A stretch of 64,000 nt of DNA, taken from Euglena gracilis. Taxonomy: Eukaryota > Euglenida > Euglenophyceae > Euglenales. The notes under the pieces are model-generated. The model was given only the letters and a program-made list of their open reading frames with translations. It made no database searches and had not been told where the DNA came from. The translations under genes were made by a program, and so were the position numbers. Of the stretch, positions 18,904-31,700 are shown in pieces (within the stretch, counting starts at the first letter, position 1; every line of letters starts with the position of its first letter). Location: assembly GCA_039621445.1 (NCBI GenBank), contig CP154956.1, positions 29,394,667-29,458,666 on the forward strand, read 5' to 3'.

Positions 18904-19094
18904 GGGGATGGGGTTGGCGCCGCCTTAAAACTCAGCTAGCACATGACAGCAAACCTGACCTTGCTGCCTCCCCCCATCTCTTCCCTGCTGTTCCGCAATC
19001 GGGGATGGCTGACTGAAACAAGCCACCGACAGAGGCAAGAAGAAACAGGTCTTCATCCATTTTCGTACAAAAATTGCAATTTAATTTAAAGACG

Positions 19095-19662
19095 CTAACA
19101 TTCCGTCTCTTGGATGCTGGAGGGTGTCCACCTCATTACCGGTTCCCATTTTGCTTGTTTGCCATCCTCCAGCCAAACCCGGCCCGGCCGGATGGGAGGT
19201 CCAGGACAAGCCCCATTTTTATGGCAACGTTCTTCAGCGGACACGGCTGCGTCGGGTCTTCCTTGGGCGCCTCCGGTTTTCTGCCCCTTCAAATTAGAAC
19301 AGGTACTCATGGACCTTCGTGGGCCTTGCACATGGACAACTGTCCGATTTTTCCTGAAGCAGACCCCTTCCTGCCGCTGCCACCGGCGGCCATCCATCTC
19401 ATGATCTCTCAGTTGGTGCACCTTCACGTTTTTACGTTGCTCAAGACCATGGTCACCACAGGCCCCTGCTGCAGTGGTGCAGTGGTGCTTCCTGGATGTG
19501 CTGGCCAACATCTTCCTGGCCCCACCCCCACATTGCACGCACCCCCTTGCGCTTGTCCTCCTGGCGACCAGCAATCAAAACAGAGTCGTGAAAGATGCCA
19601 GGAAGACAAATCTCAATACGGCGGGGGTTTGCGCGGTGAATGCACACAGAGCATTGGGCCAC
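19095..19662 (-). pseudogene. Possible minus-strand coding tract, two frames
   Basis: From 19662: CSVCIHRANPRRIEICLPGI, FHDSVLIAGRQEDKRKGVRA; then another frame QRKNVKVHQLRDHEMDGRR and KNRTVVHVQGPRRSMSTC to TGA at 19095. The plus strand has a competing 220-codon ORF (19074-19736) with Pro/Cys-rich composition, judged less protein-like. Could belong with 18374-18903. Confidence 0.3.
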
Positions 19663-19869
19663 CCTGGGAGACCCCAGGGGGTTGCAGCAACCAAGCCCCT
19701 GGCAACGTCAGCTTCCCTCTGTTGCTGGAGTTGTAGCTGAAGCTGCAGCTACAGGGTGACACTTGTTGTTCTAGTTCTAGTTCTAGAGTGTTCTCTGGTC
19801 TGCCTTCGGCTGACCACATCGAGCAGATCTTCGACATCTTCACTCTCAACTCCCTCTAGAACATCATCC

Positions 19870-20583
19870 AAATTGATCAGACCCCAACCCCTGAGACGAC
19901 GGTGCAAGCCTAAGAATGCCAAAAGAGATGAGAAGAGGAAGAGACCATCCAGGGTTAAGAGGCCAAATGAACCCGCACTGTAGCTGACAGCTTATGCTCG
20001 TTTCACTCGTGTTCAGAAAAGGTGGGAAATCGGGTTCAAAGATGCAGCTCTCCTGATGTGTTGGACGATTCCCCAAATCCACGGAATTTGGGTGTCCTGT
20101 ATGTATAACATAAAAAGGCACATCAGAGGGTATTCCCTTGTGCTGTGTGCTCGCAATATATCCCCAACACCTTTCCAATTCCCACTGGAATTAGTTGAAG
20201 GTCACTTTGGGTGGTGGGTCTTTGACAATCGAAGATGGGGCTAAGCTGCAAATGCTCGCATCTCAAAATTTCCTGCGAAACATGCCAATTTATACACAGA
20301 TTGGATGTATCAATTTTTTCCACAGGTAACTGGCTTGATGAGCGAGGATGAAGAGAAAAAAACAGTCTGTAGTGTCTGTGCATATCTATGGGAAAGAGAA
20401 AGGAGCAAAAAAAAAAAAACGATGGCCAAGATGATGCTTACGCACGTCCTGGTGCCGGCCGAATGGGAACCCCATTGGGACCAATCCTTTGGAGTCGAGC
20501 TGCGCAGCAGCAACCAGGAGATGTCCCTGCGAGTGACTGAGCTGACGGACCTAGAGTCACAGCCGGCACGCTGGCCGAATTGA
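19870..20583 (+). pseudogene. Long frame interrupted by only two stops
   Basis: One frame runs from at least 19870 to 20583, broken only by TAG at 19981 and TAA at 20242. Segments: KLIRPQPLRRRCKPKNAKRD and PSRVKRPNEPAL; RVQKRWEIGFKDAALLMCW and EGHFGWWVFDNRRWG; SKFPAKHANLYTDWMYQFFP, MSEDEEKKTVCSVCAYLWER and MMLTHVLVPAEWEPHWDQSF. Consistent with a decayed gene or stop readthrough. Family unknown; Trp-rich text would fit a transposase but nothing is diagnostic. Confidence 0.45.
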
Positions 20584-21270
20584 GATCGCACAAGACATTG
20601 CCATAAGCCGTTTGCCTGCAGCACTGGCCGTTCAACCGATTTCCCTCGGTGCCAACATGGCGCCTGCCATCCAGGCCGAGCTGGATGCAGCCTGCAGGCG
20701 GACGTGGGTGGCGTACCAAGGTGCCGGTGGTTTGGCTGGCCAGCACGCACGAGCGACCAGGTCGATCCTACAGGACGTGGTCAGTGGACGCAGGATGTTC
20801 GTGGCGGGGCCCTGATGGCCGTGCCCTGTGCACACATGTGCTGGGCGTTCATCGCCCGCACGCTGGGAGCCGCTTACTGAGGAGCAGCGGTGGCGCTTTA
20901 ACGGTGTGGTGGGTAGTTGAAAAGGTTGTGGCAGACATTCAGGCACGGAAGGTTCAGGGAGATATTCGCATTCGTCGTGTAAACCAAGAAAGAGTTGTTG
21001 CCTGCAGTGGAAAATTGCAAAGAATTAGCAAAACCAAAAGCAAAAATGTCCTGACGTGGAGGTGAGGATGCATTTATAAAAAGTTGTATGGTGAAGAATG
21101 ACAAAAGTAATGGAATTGAATTTTTTTGGTCCACAAGGAGGTCTGCACCCTGACGAGAGGACAATCGTGATGGGGCGGTTGCCCTTGGCACCTATTGAAG
21201 AAGATGACGAAGAAGCTCGCTGGAAGGACCAAAGAATTGGTTTGACAAGCCCACCCACCGTCAGCTAAAT
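20584..21270 (+). pseudogene. Continuation of the 19.9 kb coding tract with frame changes
   Basis: After a frame change: IAQDIAISRLPAALAVQPI, AIQAELDAACRRTWVAYQG, an in-frame TGA at 20814, EPLTEEQRWRFNGVVG; then a new frame VEKVVADIQARKVQGDIRIR to TGGAG/GTGAGG (21062); then GPQGGLHPDERTIVMGRLPL, APIEEDDEEARWKDQRIGLT to TAA at about 21267. A frame change falls in the T run at 21121. Each segment looks coding. Confidence 0.45.
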
Positions 21271-22037
21271 CAGCCAAGTGTATGTAGTCAAGCATGCCCT
21301 CTGAGTGTATCTCAAATCATTCAGTGGGATCCGCGTGATTCAGCTTCCTTGCAATGAAACTAGAGTAGGAGCAGACAACAATCAGAGGAGTGGACCGCAA
21401 GGTCACCAAAAGGGGGCCTCGGGTTAATAACATCACGCCCCTGCCACCCTGCCCAGCCGTGGGCAGAAATTTTCGCTTTAATTTCCAGAGGTGTTCAGCC
21501 ATTTTTTCCCCTTCCAGCTGCGGCATGCTCGACCGCACCGGCCAGCCATCGGATTTTGCCCTAGGCTTCAGCAAAATTTATTCACTCCGTCCTCAAAAAA
21601 TGAACAACTTTGTTTTGCCGACGAAATCCGCTGTCCACTTTCGGAGATTTCTCTTCCTCCGAAATCATGAGAAAATATTTGTTTTTTTCTCCCTAGTAAG
21701 CAGCTTAAGGCCTGTGTTTTAACACCCTTTCAAAAAACCACCGCAAACTGGAGTTTGAGATTTGGAACTCAACCTTTGAATAATTTGAACAAAACCCTGC
21801 ATTCCAAACGTTTTCCATCGATGGGGGTTGACAGGTTTGTGGACTTGTATTTTGAAGGCGGCAAAAAAAACGCTTGAAAGGGGACAGCAGTGTTAAACAC
21901 ATGGAAAATTATTTTTTTGACTTCTTGTCTGTTCATTTGCTCAATCTCACTATCACCAAATCTTCGATTTTCGATCAAATGATTTCTCAAACTTCCAAAA
22001 ATACTGCAGTGCTGCAAGTAAAACAGGATGAGCAAAG
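21271..22037. other. No confident gene
   Basis: A 110-codon plus-strand ORF (21390-21722) and antisense ORFs lack splice support or recognisable motifs. Confidence 0.4.
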
Positions 22038-22365
22038 ATGAGAAAGCGAACCTGGCAACTTGAAACTTCCAGTGAAGACGTGAGGAAGCTGAGTGCAGAA
22101 AGCCCGGTGGCTGGAAAGTTCATCAAAAAATGGGGTGGGGCAAGGAACCACACCTAAACACAACGTTAAAGGCCCTCCTTTCTCACTGTCAAAAAGACTG
22201 ATTAAATTTGACAGTGTGGGATTCCACCCAGGATCCGTTAGCAAACTCCCTAACAAAGGACAAAAAAGAACCATCAAACTGGAAACAATCCAAAAGGTTT
22301 TGAATTTCTTCAGAAAAGCATCAAAATTGGATGTGGACATGTTGTGTACCCTCAGCAACAAATAG
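22038..22365 (+). pseudogene. Coding tract with one frame change at an A run
   Basis: Starts MRKRTWQLETSSEDVRKLSA and ESPVAGKFI, then the frame changes near the A run at 22125: GVGQGTTPKHNVKGPPFSLS, FDSVGFHPGSVSKLPNKGQ, TIKLETIQKVLNFFRKASK to TAG at 22363. Basic with a helical end; family not recognised. One base fewer or more at the A run would join both halves. Confidence 0.45.
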
Positions 22366-22757
22366 TTCAATACAATGTGATAATACCAACTGCATTGTTA
22401 CTTATTGTTTGGTGTTGTAAATTGTGATTGTAAGGTTTCATATTGGTGATGCAAGGGGAGTTGTGGTGGTGTTTATATGTTTATGTGCATAGAACTAGCT
22501 GCGCTATTACTCACTCTGGCACACTGGTGAGGTGTCGTATACGGGTGAGGTGAGATTGGAACACCAATGAGGCTGCTGTGGAGCTGGCTCGATAATTCGG
22601 AGGGGTGGATGGACAATCCCACGACTGTGATAAATGTGTGACGTTGCAGTTCGGGCAATATTCCCACCTAATTCAGATCTGAAAACTATCACCTCCCTTC
22701 ACCCACACCAGGTTCCTCACCCCACTCTACAGTTTCAAGCCCTCTCATTTTGGTGGT

Positions 22758-23018
22758 TTGGCATTCTGCGGCCCTCCAGGGCAATCGAGTGACTTCATTG
22801 TGTGCTTGTCAATCAGCACTGGGGATGTTCTTCAGGCTGAGATTTGGAGTACAAACCAGGAAATATCACTCTACAGCACAGTGTGGCAAACTTTCATTCA
22901 AATAGGGTGGGGGGATGGGGGAATGGGGTATGAAATGGGGTGCTGCAGCACAGTTGTGGGATACACCGTACGGCTAAAAAAAGTGCGCTTTTGCGTAGCG
23001 ATGTGCCACCATGGGTAA
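22758..23018 (+). CDS. Weak candidate exon
   Basis: Reads FCGPPGQSSDFIVCLSIST, GDVLQAEIWSTNQEISLYS then TVWQTFIQIGWG before a G-rich stretch. No clear splice sites. Confidence 0.2.
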   Translation: MAFCGPPGQSSDFIVCLSISTGDVLQAEIWSTNQEISLYSTVWQTFIQIGWGDGGMGYEMGCCSTVVGYTVRLKKVRFCVAMCHHG

Positions 23019-24435
23019 TTCATGTGGGAAGTGCAAGGGGGTAGTTGGGGTTGGGATCTTTGTTGATTACCAATTGTTTACCAATTGATTACCATTGTCA
23101 TATGCTCTATCTTTTGCGCTTTCCCACCATTCCTTGCGCCCATTCTTTCTTGTGACTGTTTTCAACTCTAATCACCAGCTTGCTGCAAAGTTCTGTCGCA
23201 CACAGATCCTCGCCTGGCTATTGACTGTAGCCGCCCAACACATCATAATTCCATCAATGTACAAAGTGGATTCTCAAGGATAGGGCTAGGTAGCAAATAA
23301 TCAGAGGAAAATAAAGCAAAAAGTGGAAAGCAATGTGCCCAATATCTGGTATTTGCCCAATTTTATGGGCGAGTTCAATTCAAAAATAAGTTCTTTTGGA
23401 CACACTGGATTTTAATAATTTTAATAATAATGCCCAAATTTGTGGGTGAGTTCAATTCAATAATAAATTCATTTGGACACACGGTGGGTAACGGCGACGG
23501 CTGAACCAGATTAAACTGGAAACCCTTGATGTGCTCCACCACCAACCTGACCGCCAGAGGAATTGCAGAAATGGTGGAAGATTGGCGAGTGGCAGCTACA
23601 ATGTCATGAGAACCCCAATGCAGAACTTCACAACCCTGAATGGCACCTTTCACTGCCGAAGAGCAACATGAGAGAAATGTGACCAAAAAAAACACTTTGA
23701 TTTCTGGCACTTTCTCTCACCAAATGCCTTTAGGGGTAACCTGCTGTGGGCTAGGAGTAGATCAAAATGGGGTCAGAGTGTGGAGGCCGAGCCTGGTACA
23801 TCAGGCATTTCCATATTATAATGTTCAGTGCGTTGATGGCACAGGATGACACCGTGATCAAGTGGCCCCCGGACCTGAATAGTTTGCAAAGGGGGGACTG
23901 CAACCACCAAAGCAGCCAGCTTTTAAGAGGTCCAGAGGATGCTCCTTGCCCAGGAGCAGTGGCATATTGCATACTAATTTTTTAAGAGTTCATGTTGTGA
24001 GAAATGGAATGGATTATCCACCATCCTTGCAGAGGAGAGGCAAACAAACTGTACTAGCAACACTACCTGGTCACGCCGTGGGGATCAAATGTATCTCTCA
24101 ACAGAACCATCATGGCTGCAATGAAACGCACGCACGCACCCAATGCCTCCCCAGTCATGCCCTCTATGGGCGTCCCCCTTTTGAACTCTGGGGACCCCAT
24201 GGATGCCCTACTGCCACTACAATGCGACCCTGGTGCCGTGCACTTCATCGCGTGTTGCTGCGGCCAACTGCATGGGAGTCAATTTAGAGTGCTGCTGCAA
24301 ATTCTGCGAGCGGACGAAATGGTCTCCAGTTGCCCTTTCAGCTGGGGGCACCAGATGTTTGCCAGGGATGAGTAGACGATGCAGAGATGTGTTGTGGGTG
24401 TGAGCATGACAATTCGGATGGACATATAGGTGGTT
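23019..24435. other. No confident gene
   Basis: Small ORFs on both strands (for example 23095-23283 and 24063-24375). About 60 bp around TGCCCAAATTTGTGGGTGAG at 23430-23490 is a diverged duplicate of 23350-23410. Nothing else recognised. Confidence 0.4.
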
Positions 24436-24439
24436 CCAG

Positions 24440-24660
24440 AGTGGGTCTATGCGGGAGGGTTTGTATATCCACATATATCTGTACATGTCTCTGTATCTGT
24501 GTGTATGTATATGACACGTATATGTGTATGCACAATTATAAATATGTATATATATGTGCATATATGCATATACATGGGTATGGATGTGTGTGTGTATATG
24601 CAAATATATGTATATGTACGCATATATGCATCTGGACATGTATGTATGTGTTTACATAGC
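24440..24660. repeat. TATGTATATG-type microsatellite
   Basis: Alternating ATATAT/GTATGT/GCATAT purine-pyrimidine sequence. The Tyr/Ile/Cys-rich ORFs are artefacts. Confidence 0.9.
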
Positions 24661-25969
24661 CAATGTAACCCCAGCTTTATGGGCGAGATTTCAAGACCGT
24701 CAGGGTGGGCTTTTCATTTTTGGGAGGAAAATTAAACTTCCAGCGACTTGAAGTATTTTTGGGTTTTGTCCCTCATTGCCCTTTTGCGTTGCTTCCAATG
24801 GAGGAATACCTTGAATAAATGGATAATGTCTTGATGAATCCACTTTCCTTCACTGGGTACAAATCCAACATGAAGTCTTTGATGGTTAAAGGTCTTGGAA
24901 ACGGTGTTGGCATGCAAATCAATCAATTAAAAATCAACAACATTTTAAGCCGCAGCCATTCTATGTTTCAAGGGCGGCGGACACATTCCGGAAAAGCAGA
25001 AATGGAAGAAGGGGGTGGTTGTGCCACTGAGTGAAACCACAATCTTGTGGTGTGCATGTATTCCAAACTCACACCATGCTTTTCACCAGCTTCATTCATT
25101 CAGTCAGTCAGTCAGTCATTTTGCCAGCTGCCATCAGAATTTGATTAACACCGAAATTCATTTAACAGCACTGTGCAATGCACTCTGCATTATTGAACAT
25201 AATACTGGCTGTCATAAACCAGCAGCCATGGCGTTGGTGATCAGTTGAATGTAATGCCTCACAGCAACAATCACCCCACAGATGAGCTCAAGGGAACACC
25301 AATGGTGGCTTTAGCGGTAATCCCCTGTGGAATGATCCTGGCCTCACTGTTCCTCGACCTTGACGTTTTTGCGTACTTCATCGTTTGTATCTGACGAGGT
25401 CAATATGACTGAAAGGTTGAGTGTTTCGTGATTTGGGTCATCATGCCCTTGCATTGTGTGGCAATTGTGTGGAAACAAGCTTCTGACCACTTACCCGTTG
25501 GGCACCTGTTCTGTGAACTCGGATACATTTGACAAAGAGATAGCTCTGCCCTGAAAATCCCCGTCCTCCCATGTTGTAAATTTGATCCTCTGATGCCAAC
25601 CCCGTTATTTGGTTGCTATTGACACCACATGAGCACTGAGATCCAAAAAAAAAAGGCCAGGGAGGATGTTATGCCTGTTGCTGCTAGGACTTCTTCAACC
25701 TATTCTGACCGCTGTTGCGAAGAAGTTCAAGCAATCCACTTGCAAATTGCCTCGGTTATACATCTGGGGGGATTTGTATTGGGAGGGGGGTGAATTTGGT
25801 CGCCAAATTAAAAATCCCCAGAGGTGGTTTTATTTGGGGGGGGGGGTTCATACTTTGGGGAGGCTTACATAAACGTCTATGCATGTGTATCAGAAAACCC
25901 AGGCAAACAACTTCCCAGTGTTGAACAAGAATTCATAAAACTCATGATTCATATCCACACAGATACATT

Positions 25970-26320
25970 TTCATGCATATGTGTGTGTGCATACACATAC
26001 TTATAAATGCATATGCATATGCATATATACGTATATATGTGCACATGTACAACCTTATAAATACATGTACATATACATGTGCAGATGCTTATACATATGC
26101 ATATACATATACATACATGGACATATGCATATGCATATACATACACACGCATATGCATATACATATACATATACATACACATTCACATACACAGAAATAC
26201 ACATACATATACATATAGATGTGCGTATGCATATTCTCATATGTGCACAAATACGTGTGCATGTACATATTTACATATGCGTATACACATGCAAACATAT
26301 GTGACGCATATACTACATAT
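25970..26320. repeat. CATATA/CATACA-type microsatellite
   Basis: Degenerate alternating tract similar to 24440-24660; interrupted at its right end by the TIR element at 26339. Confidence 0.9.
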
Positions 26321-26338
26321 ATATTTTATATTTACTAC

Positions 26339-26750
26339 CCCCCCCCCTAGTCGTATGACCGGGTTCCTGCAACCTGTGACCGGGGGGGGGTGGTCATAAC
26401 ACCCCCCTAACCTGCAACCTGTGACCGGGGGGTGGTCATAGATGAGGGGGCGGTCGTAGGTGTGTGTGAAAACTGTCCCAAAATGGCATTTTTTACCCCC
26501 CCAAAATGTCCCATTTTTCAAAAATCCGGCGCTTCGCGCCGGCAGGGGGGACCTTATTTTGGGGGGGTCCATTTCATGGATTTTTGCTCGGACCGGCCAG
26601 GAGGGGGACTTATTTTGGGGGTTAAATTTTTTCGCAACCTGCAACCTGTGACCGGGGGGGGTGGTCATAACACCCCCATGACCTGCAACCTGTGACCGGG
26701 GGGTGGTCATAGATGAGGGGTGGTCGTACGACTAGGGGGGGGGGGTACAT
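26339..26750. mobile_element. Palindromic TIR element in a microsatellite (about 410 bp)
   Basis: Ends are inverted repeats (CCCCCCTAGTCGTATGACC versus GGTCGTACGACTAGGGGGG). Inside, CCTGCAACCTGTGACCGGG plus GGTGGTCATA occurs four times in two pairs around a core holding GGCGCTTCGCGCCGG. Flanks are alternating microsatellite DNA. A TAC direct repeat at the junctions is possible but too short to be sure. Confidence 0.7.
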
Positions 26751-26817
26751 GAAAACATACAGATAAATATGCCACATAAATATGTCACATATGATATGAT
26801 AATCAATTCATATATAT

Positions 26818-27480
<663 letters not shown>

Positions 27481-28249
27481 GCCTTTTTGTTTTCCTATTA
27501 TCCAGCTGCACCAACTTTGGAGATTTCTTTTTGTGCACTGATGTGTGTCATTTGTGGTGTTCTTTAGCAGGTTTGTGTCCCATTTGTTCCATGAATGGTG
27601 AATGGTCTATTGCCAACAGCTAACGAGCTGGTTATTTCACGGGCCAAATAGCCAACCAGTTCAGCATGTTTTGTGGTGGAGGTTACGCGAGGACGTTTAT
27701 GAAGAGTATGGCCAATGAGAGGAGGTTGATGAGGAAGCACTTTGTAAATCTGTGGAAAAGTCAGTGACGAAGCTCCAAACCAAACATATCATAAGTTGAA
27801 CATCTTTCGACCACCTCCATTTGGCCAGTGCAGCTTTTTGCAGGCCATCACCTTGGCGGTGACCCCGCACCCCCATCCCGGGCTCGAGCTGCAGCCTGCC
27901 CTTCCCTGCCCCGCAGCTTCGCTTCCCCTCTGAAGTGCAAGGATGGTTTTCAAGGGCAAGGAAATCAAACGCACATCAGATCCTTCTGAAATTGAAATCT
28001 TCTGAAATCTTCTGAAATCAGTTTAACTGGAAAAAATTTTGGTGCTGTTGTGTTTATCGATCCAAGGTGCTGCATCAATTGTGGTAGTCCATCCAAAGTG
28101 TTTTTCCTTGGGTGTAGATTTGGGTTAACCCTGATCCTATCCTGACCCTGACCAAGACCCTCACCTAACCCTTCTTCGATCGAGCAAAAACCTGTTTGTC
28201 CAGTGTTTTCAAACATTCTCGATCTGTTCAAATCCCCATTTGACATTTG

Positions 28250-28468
28250 AAGAAGAAGAAGAAGAAGAATGGAGGACACTGGTGGATTCCTGTCCCTGTT
28301 CTTTGAAAACAGCACACCCCAGCGGCCACCCCCACCCCATCGCCTACCCTCACGTCACAGACATCCTCAACAAGTACACTAGTGATGTGCTGAACGCAAC
28401 TCTCCTTCTGCGAGGGGCTAAATTCAGGGAACAACTCACATTTATACACTCCTGGTCTGTGTGGGGTG
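28250..28468 (+). CDS. Candidate exon
   Basis: Reads HPHPIAYPHVTDILNKYTSD then VLNATLLLRGAKFREQLTF and IHSWSVW before the donor TGGG/GTGATC. The start is not defined. The first part overlaps an unrelated frame (MEDTGGFLSLFFENS). Function unknown. Confidence 0.35.
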
Positions 28469-28601
28469 ATCCCAAAATTTTCTCTAAAAAAAGTGTGCAG
28501 TTTTGTGTTTTTTACATGAAAATATGGCTCCTGCTCCCAAGAAACTCACTTTATTTCTGTGAAGGTCAGTGAAGAAATGGGGAAGACTATTTGGGCGGCC
28601 G

Positions 28602-28700
28602 AAATCGGGGGGGGGGGGGGGGGTGTTGTTGGGGGGGATACCACCAACCACCAACAACACAACACACCGCAGAATTGGGGGGGTTACACAGGCATGCGAA
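28602..28700. repeat. Poly-G tracts with a CACCAACCACCAACA run
   Basis: Two G runs flanking a CA-rich segment; no gene. Confidence 0.6.
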
Positions 28701-28923
28701 GACCGGGGGAGGGTGGTGCATTTGAGGGGCAGAATGCAAACTAAAGCCATTGTGCCTAGGAGTGAAGCCGACATTTGTTCCGCTTTGGGAGCCAGCTTGC
28801 AAATCGGAACTGAGAAACAATAATTTGACATCGACATCAAATCCCTCTTGGCGACTGCAGGCAAGCATTCACTGCTCAACTGCAGTCTCTGTGGGAAGCC
28901 AAACTCTCAATGCGGGATGATTA

Positions 28924-29669
28924 ATGAACGTCTATTGCGCTAGTGGGAAAATGTTCGTCGGAAGAGTCACTGGGCACAAGCATAATGGAAAAATACCATT
29001 CCACATTGTGCACAGACCCACTCTGAGCGGCCGCAAAGCATACAACGCTTGCCTGTTAGCGTTGGACATGGCCATCAAGAAGTGGAACTACAGCATTCTA
29101 CACACTGCGTTCCACAGAAAAGACGAAAATGCTTCAAGACAACGGACAGCAACATGCGACGCGGCGGTGGACATGACAATCGATGCAGTGGAACTGACCA
29201 CCAACCCCCTCCAAGAACTGGCGCAGGACAATGTGCAACTGTTATGGAATGGGGGTCTCCTTTGGGAAGCAATAGAGCCAACAAATGGGGTGAATTTAGG
29301 GGCACGAAATGGGGCCTTTCCTCGGACTTGCGGGAGCAGCGTTGCCCGGACACCAAGTTGGAGGCTTTGCGCGCCAGGGGGTTCCACATCCGCCTTGCCT
29401 CACATCAACCTCTCAGTGAACCCGAAAAGCAGACCATACAGCAAGCCCTGGTGGACTTGGCCACCGAAGGTGGCGCCATCATTGGTACAAATATATTGCA
29501 AATTGGATTGCATGCGGCAGGATACTGGGAACGGAGGCTCCAGCACGCAGTGTGCAGTTCATCCGGGCCGTCATAAAGGCACAGCACAAGGAGGCCGTCG
29601 ACCAGGGAAAACCAACCTCGCTGGTGCCCAACTTAGAACTCCTCACCCAGGCCGAGGGGAGGTGACCCG
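28924..29669 (+). pseudogene. Frameshifted 0.75 kb coding tract
   Basis: Three frames in succession. First MNVYCASGKMFVGRVTGHKH, RKAYNACLLALDMAIKKWN and PLQELAQDNVQLLWNG; then DTKLEALRARGFHIRLASHQ, PLSEPEKQTIQQALVDLATE; then WYKYIANWIACGRILGTEAP, VQFIRAVIKAQHKEAVDQG and LVPNLELLTQAEG to TGA. All pieces look like protein and no splice sites separate them. Family not recognised. Either a decayed intronless gene or indel errors. Confidence 0.5.
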
Positions 29670-30235
29670 ACGGTGGACAGATGGTCTGATGGTGAGGAGG
29701 AGACCACTGTGGATGGCGAACAATAGCCCAAACAATCCCTGCACTGCACTACCACCCGCCCCATCCCCCAGCCTCAGCAACCTCCCTCCGCCCTGCTGCC
29801 TGGCCCGCAGTTCACCACCATCATCGTGATGATAGTTTCATGGGTGTGTGGACATCCTTTCTTCTTCGTCCTCCTTTTTATTTTTTTTATCTTGGGTAGC
29901 TCACCAGCTACCACAAAAAAGCAACCACCAAATTCCCCCCATTTTTTTTTAATTTTTCGCATCGAAACCCATGCCTGGGCCTCTGGCCCTGGACCCCCCC
30001 TCCCAGTGGTCCAGCCCTGACTTCTGAGTTAAAACAAAGCCTGCCTCCTACCTGGTTTTAGCTGAAATTTTCCATGTGGCTGACTCCACCCCATTGGGGT
30101 GCCTGCTAGGATCAGCCACCCTCCGCCCCCGGGTGTTGTCGCACGCATCCCAGGGCACACAAGTCCCCTCACACCTTGGGCCTCTTGACAACCAGGGGAT
30201 ATTTTTCAAGGCAGATATTATTTAATTATGAAACT

Positions 30236-30318
30236 AATTATTAAATTAAAGTTTAAAAAGCATTCTTGAAAGACTTTAAAGTCCTTCAAGAATGCTTTTT
30301 TAAACCTTAATTAATTTA
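30236..30318. repeat. Long AT-rich hairpin
   Basis: Near-perfect inverted repeat centred at about 30277; the arms include AAAAAGCATTCTTGAA and TTCAAGAATGCTTTTT. A second small hairpin (GGTCTGGTG...CACCAGACC) lies at about 30367-30388. Probably a palindromic mobile element relic. Confidence 0.8.
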
Positions 30319-30687
30319 GAATTCTTGTTTTTCCAAGGGTTTCCCTTCTGTACCCAGTAGTGTGGGGTCTGGTGTAACTCACCAGACCTTGGGACAGGTC
30401 CCTGGTCTTGCCCTCAATTCCCCCAACCCCCCCCCCCTCATCTGGGTAGTTCCCGCTGTACCGCTCACAACTCTGTGAACATGCAACGGGTCACAACTCT
30501 GTGACATGCCGTTTTTTCCAACTTTTAACAACGCATGTGTGGAGTCCACCCTCTGGACGCCTTAGCAGGCAACCCTTCACGGACGTATCGCAGAGCCTAA
30601 AAAGCAACAAAAAGGGCCACCATTCACCCAGCCTGTGCAGCACCATCCGGGGAACACAGTCAAGGCTTCAAAAACGAGGGACTTGCA

Positions 30688-31105
30688 ATGGGGGTTTTGG
30701 CCCATTTTTGGGAAAATTCACGTGTCCCGGGGTTCAAACCCAGGGTTTTGAACGTTTTTCAAAATGGTGCACAGGCTGAAAAAACACCAAAATTGGGCCT
30801 GTTCCCTGGGTCCCAACATCGGCAAATGATGCACACGCCACTGTCGAGGGTTTCCGCGGAACCAGAGGGTCAAAAGGGTGGGTTTCACCGCCGGGTCTCA
30901 AAAAGTTTGGAAACTCGCGCCAAAGCGCAAGCTAAAAATCAAAACCTTAAGTGCGAGTTTGGCCACCTAAGCCCCAATGAGGAACTGACAATACTTTTTT
31001 TCCCCAGCCGTCGTGAGGGACCCCCCCCCCGGATAGATGGGAAGCCTTCAGCGTTGAGGAAGGTGGTTGAGGGGGGGGGTCCTGAAACCCCCCGCCTGGG
31101 GTGGT
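30688..31105 (+). other. 139-codon ORF, unsupported
   Basis: Open frame GVLAHFWENSRVPGFKPRV and onward, Lys/Arg/Pro-rich, continuing into the mosaic repeat at 31105. No splice sites or family. Probably chance. Confidence 0.15.
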
Positions 31106-31460
31106 AGGGGGGGGGGGTCACTGAGCTCTTATTCTTTTATGAGCCAGAGCAAAGCTTACCCCTGGGGAACACGGGGGGTCGGACCCCCCCCCTCCCGAGG
31201 TCGGGGCCACCTCGGGAACCGGCGGATTCTCACCATGATCCCGGCTCCGTTCCCGGAATTTTTCTTTCAGTTGCGAGCGACTGGATTTCTAGTTTCTGAA
31301 TCACCTCCGTTTGACCCCCAACTCCCCACCAGGCCCGAGTTATTCACCCGCGAGGGGGTCCAAACTGGGTGGGATTGGCCCGCCCCCCCTCTTCCGACTC
31401 TGCCATTTCGCCGGGGTCCAAAAATCAGTCAAAAAATCAATTTCTCGAAAATCTTTTTCA
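31105..31460. repeat. Mosaic interspersed repeat, copy 2
   Basis: Direct match to 16190-16545 with scattered substitutions and small indels. Confidence 0.8.
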
Positions 31461-31700
31461 GACCATTGTTACTGCATGCAAGAAAGATTGTATTTTAATC
31501 AATGAATTCTGGACACTTTTTTGTGTGGAAAACACCAAAACATCCAAAAATGGGCAATATGCTCAAAAGTGAGGGAAAAAGGCGTTTTTTGCTGACTTTC
31601 CGGCGCGCAGCTCCCGAAGAAAATCTTTCGCTATTTTTGGAACCTGCCAAGGAGGGGGTGGGTGGTCGCATAAATTTCGCATAATTTATGATGTACAAAT

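Noticed and set aside
30236-30318. Rho-independent-type terminator
   Set aside because: Eukaryotic context; the hairpin is far longer than a terminator and not at a gene end.
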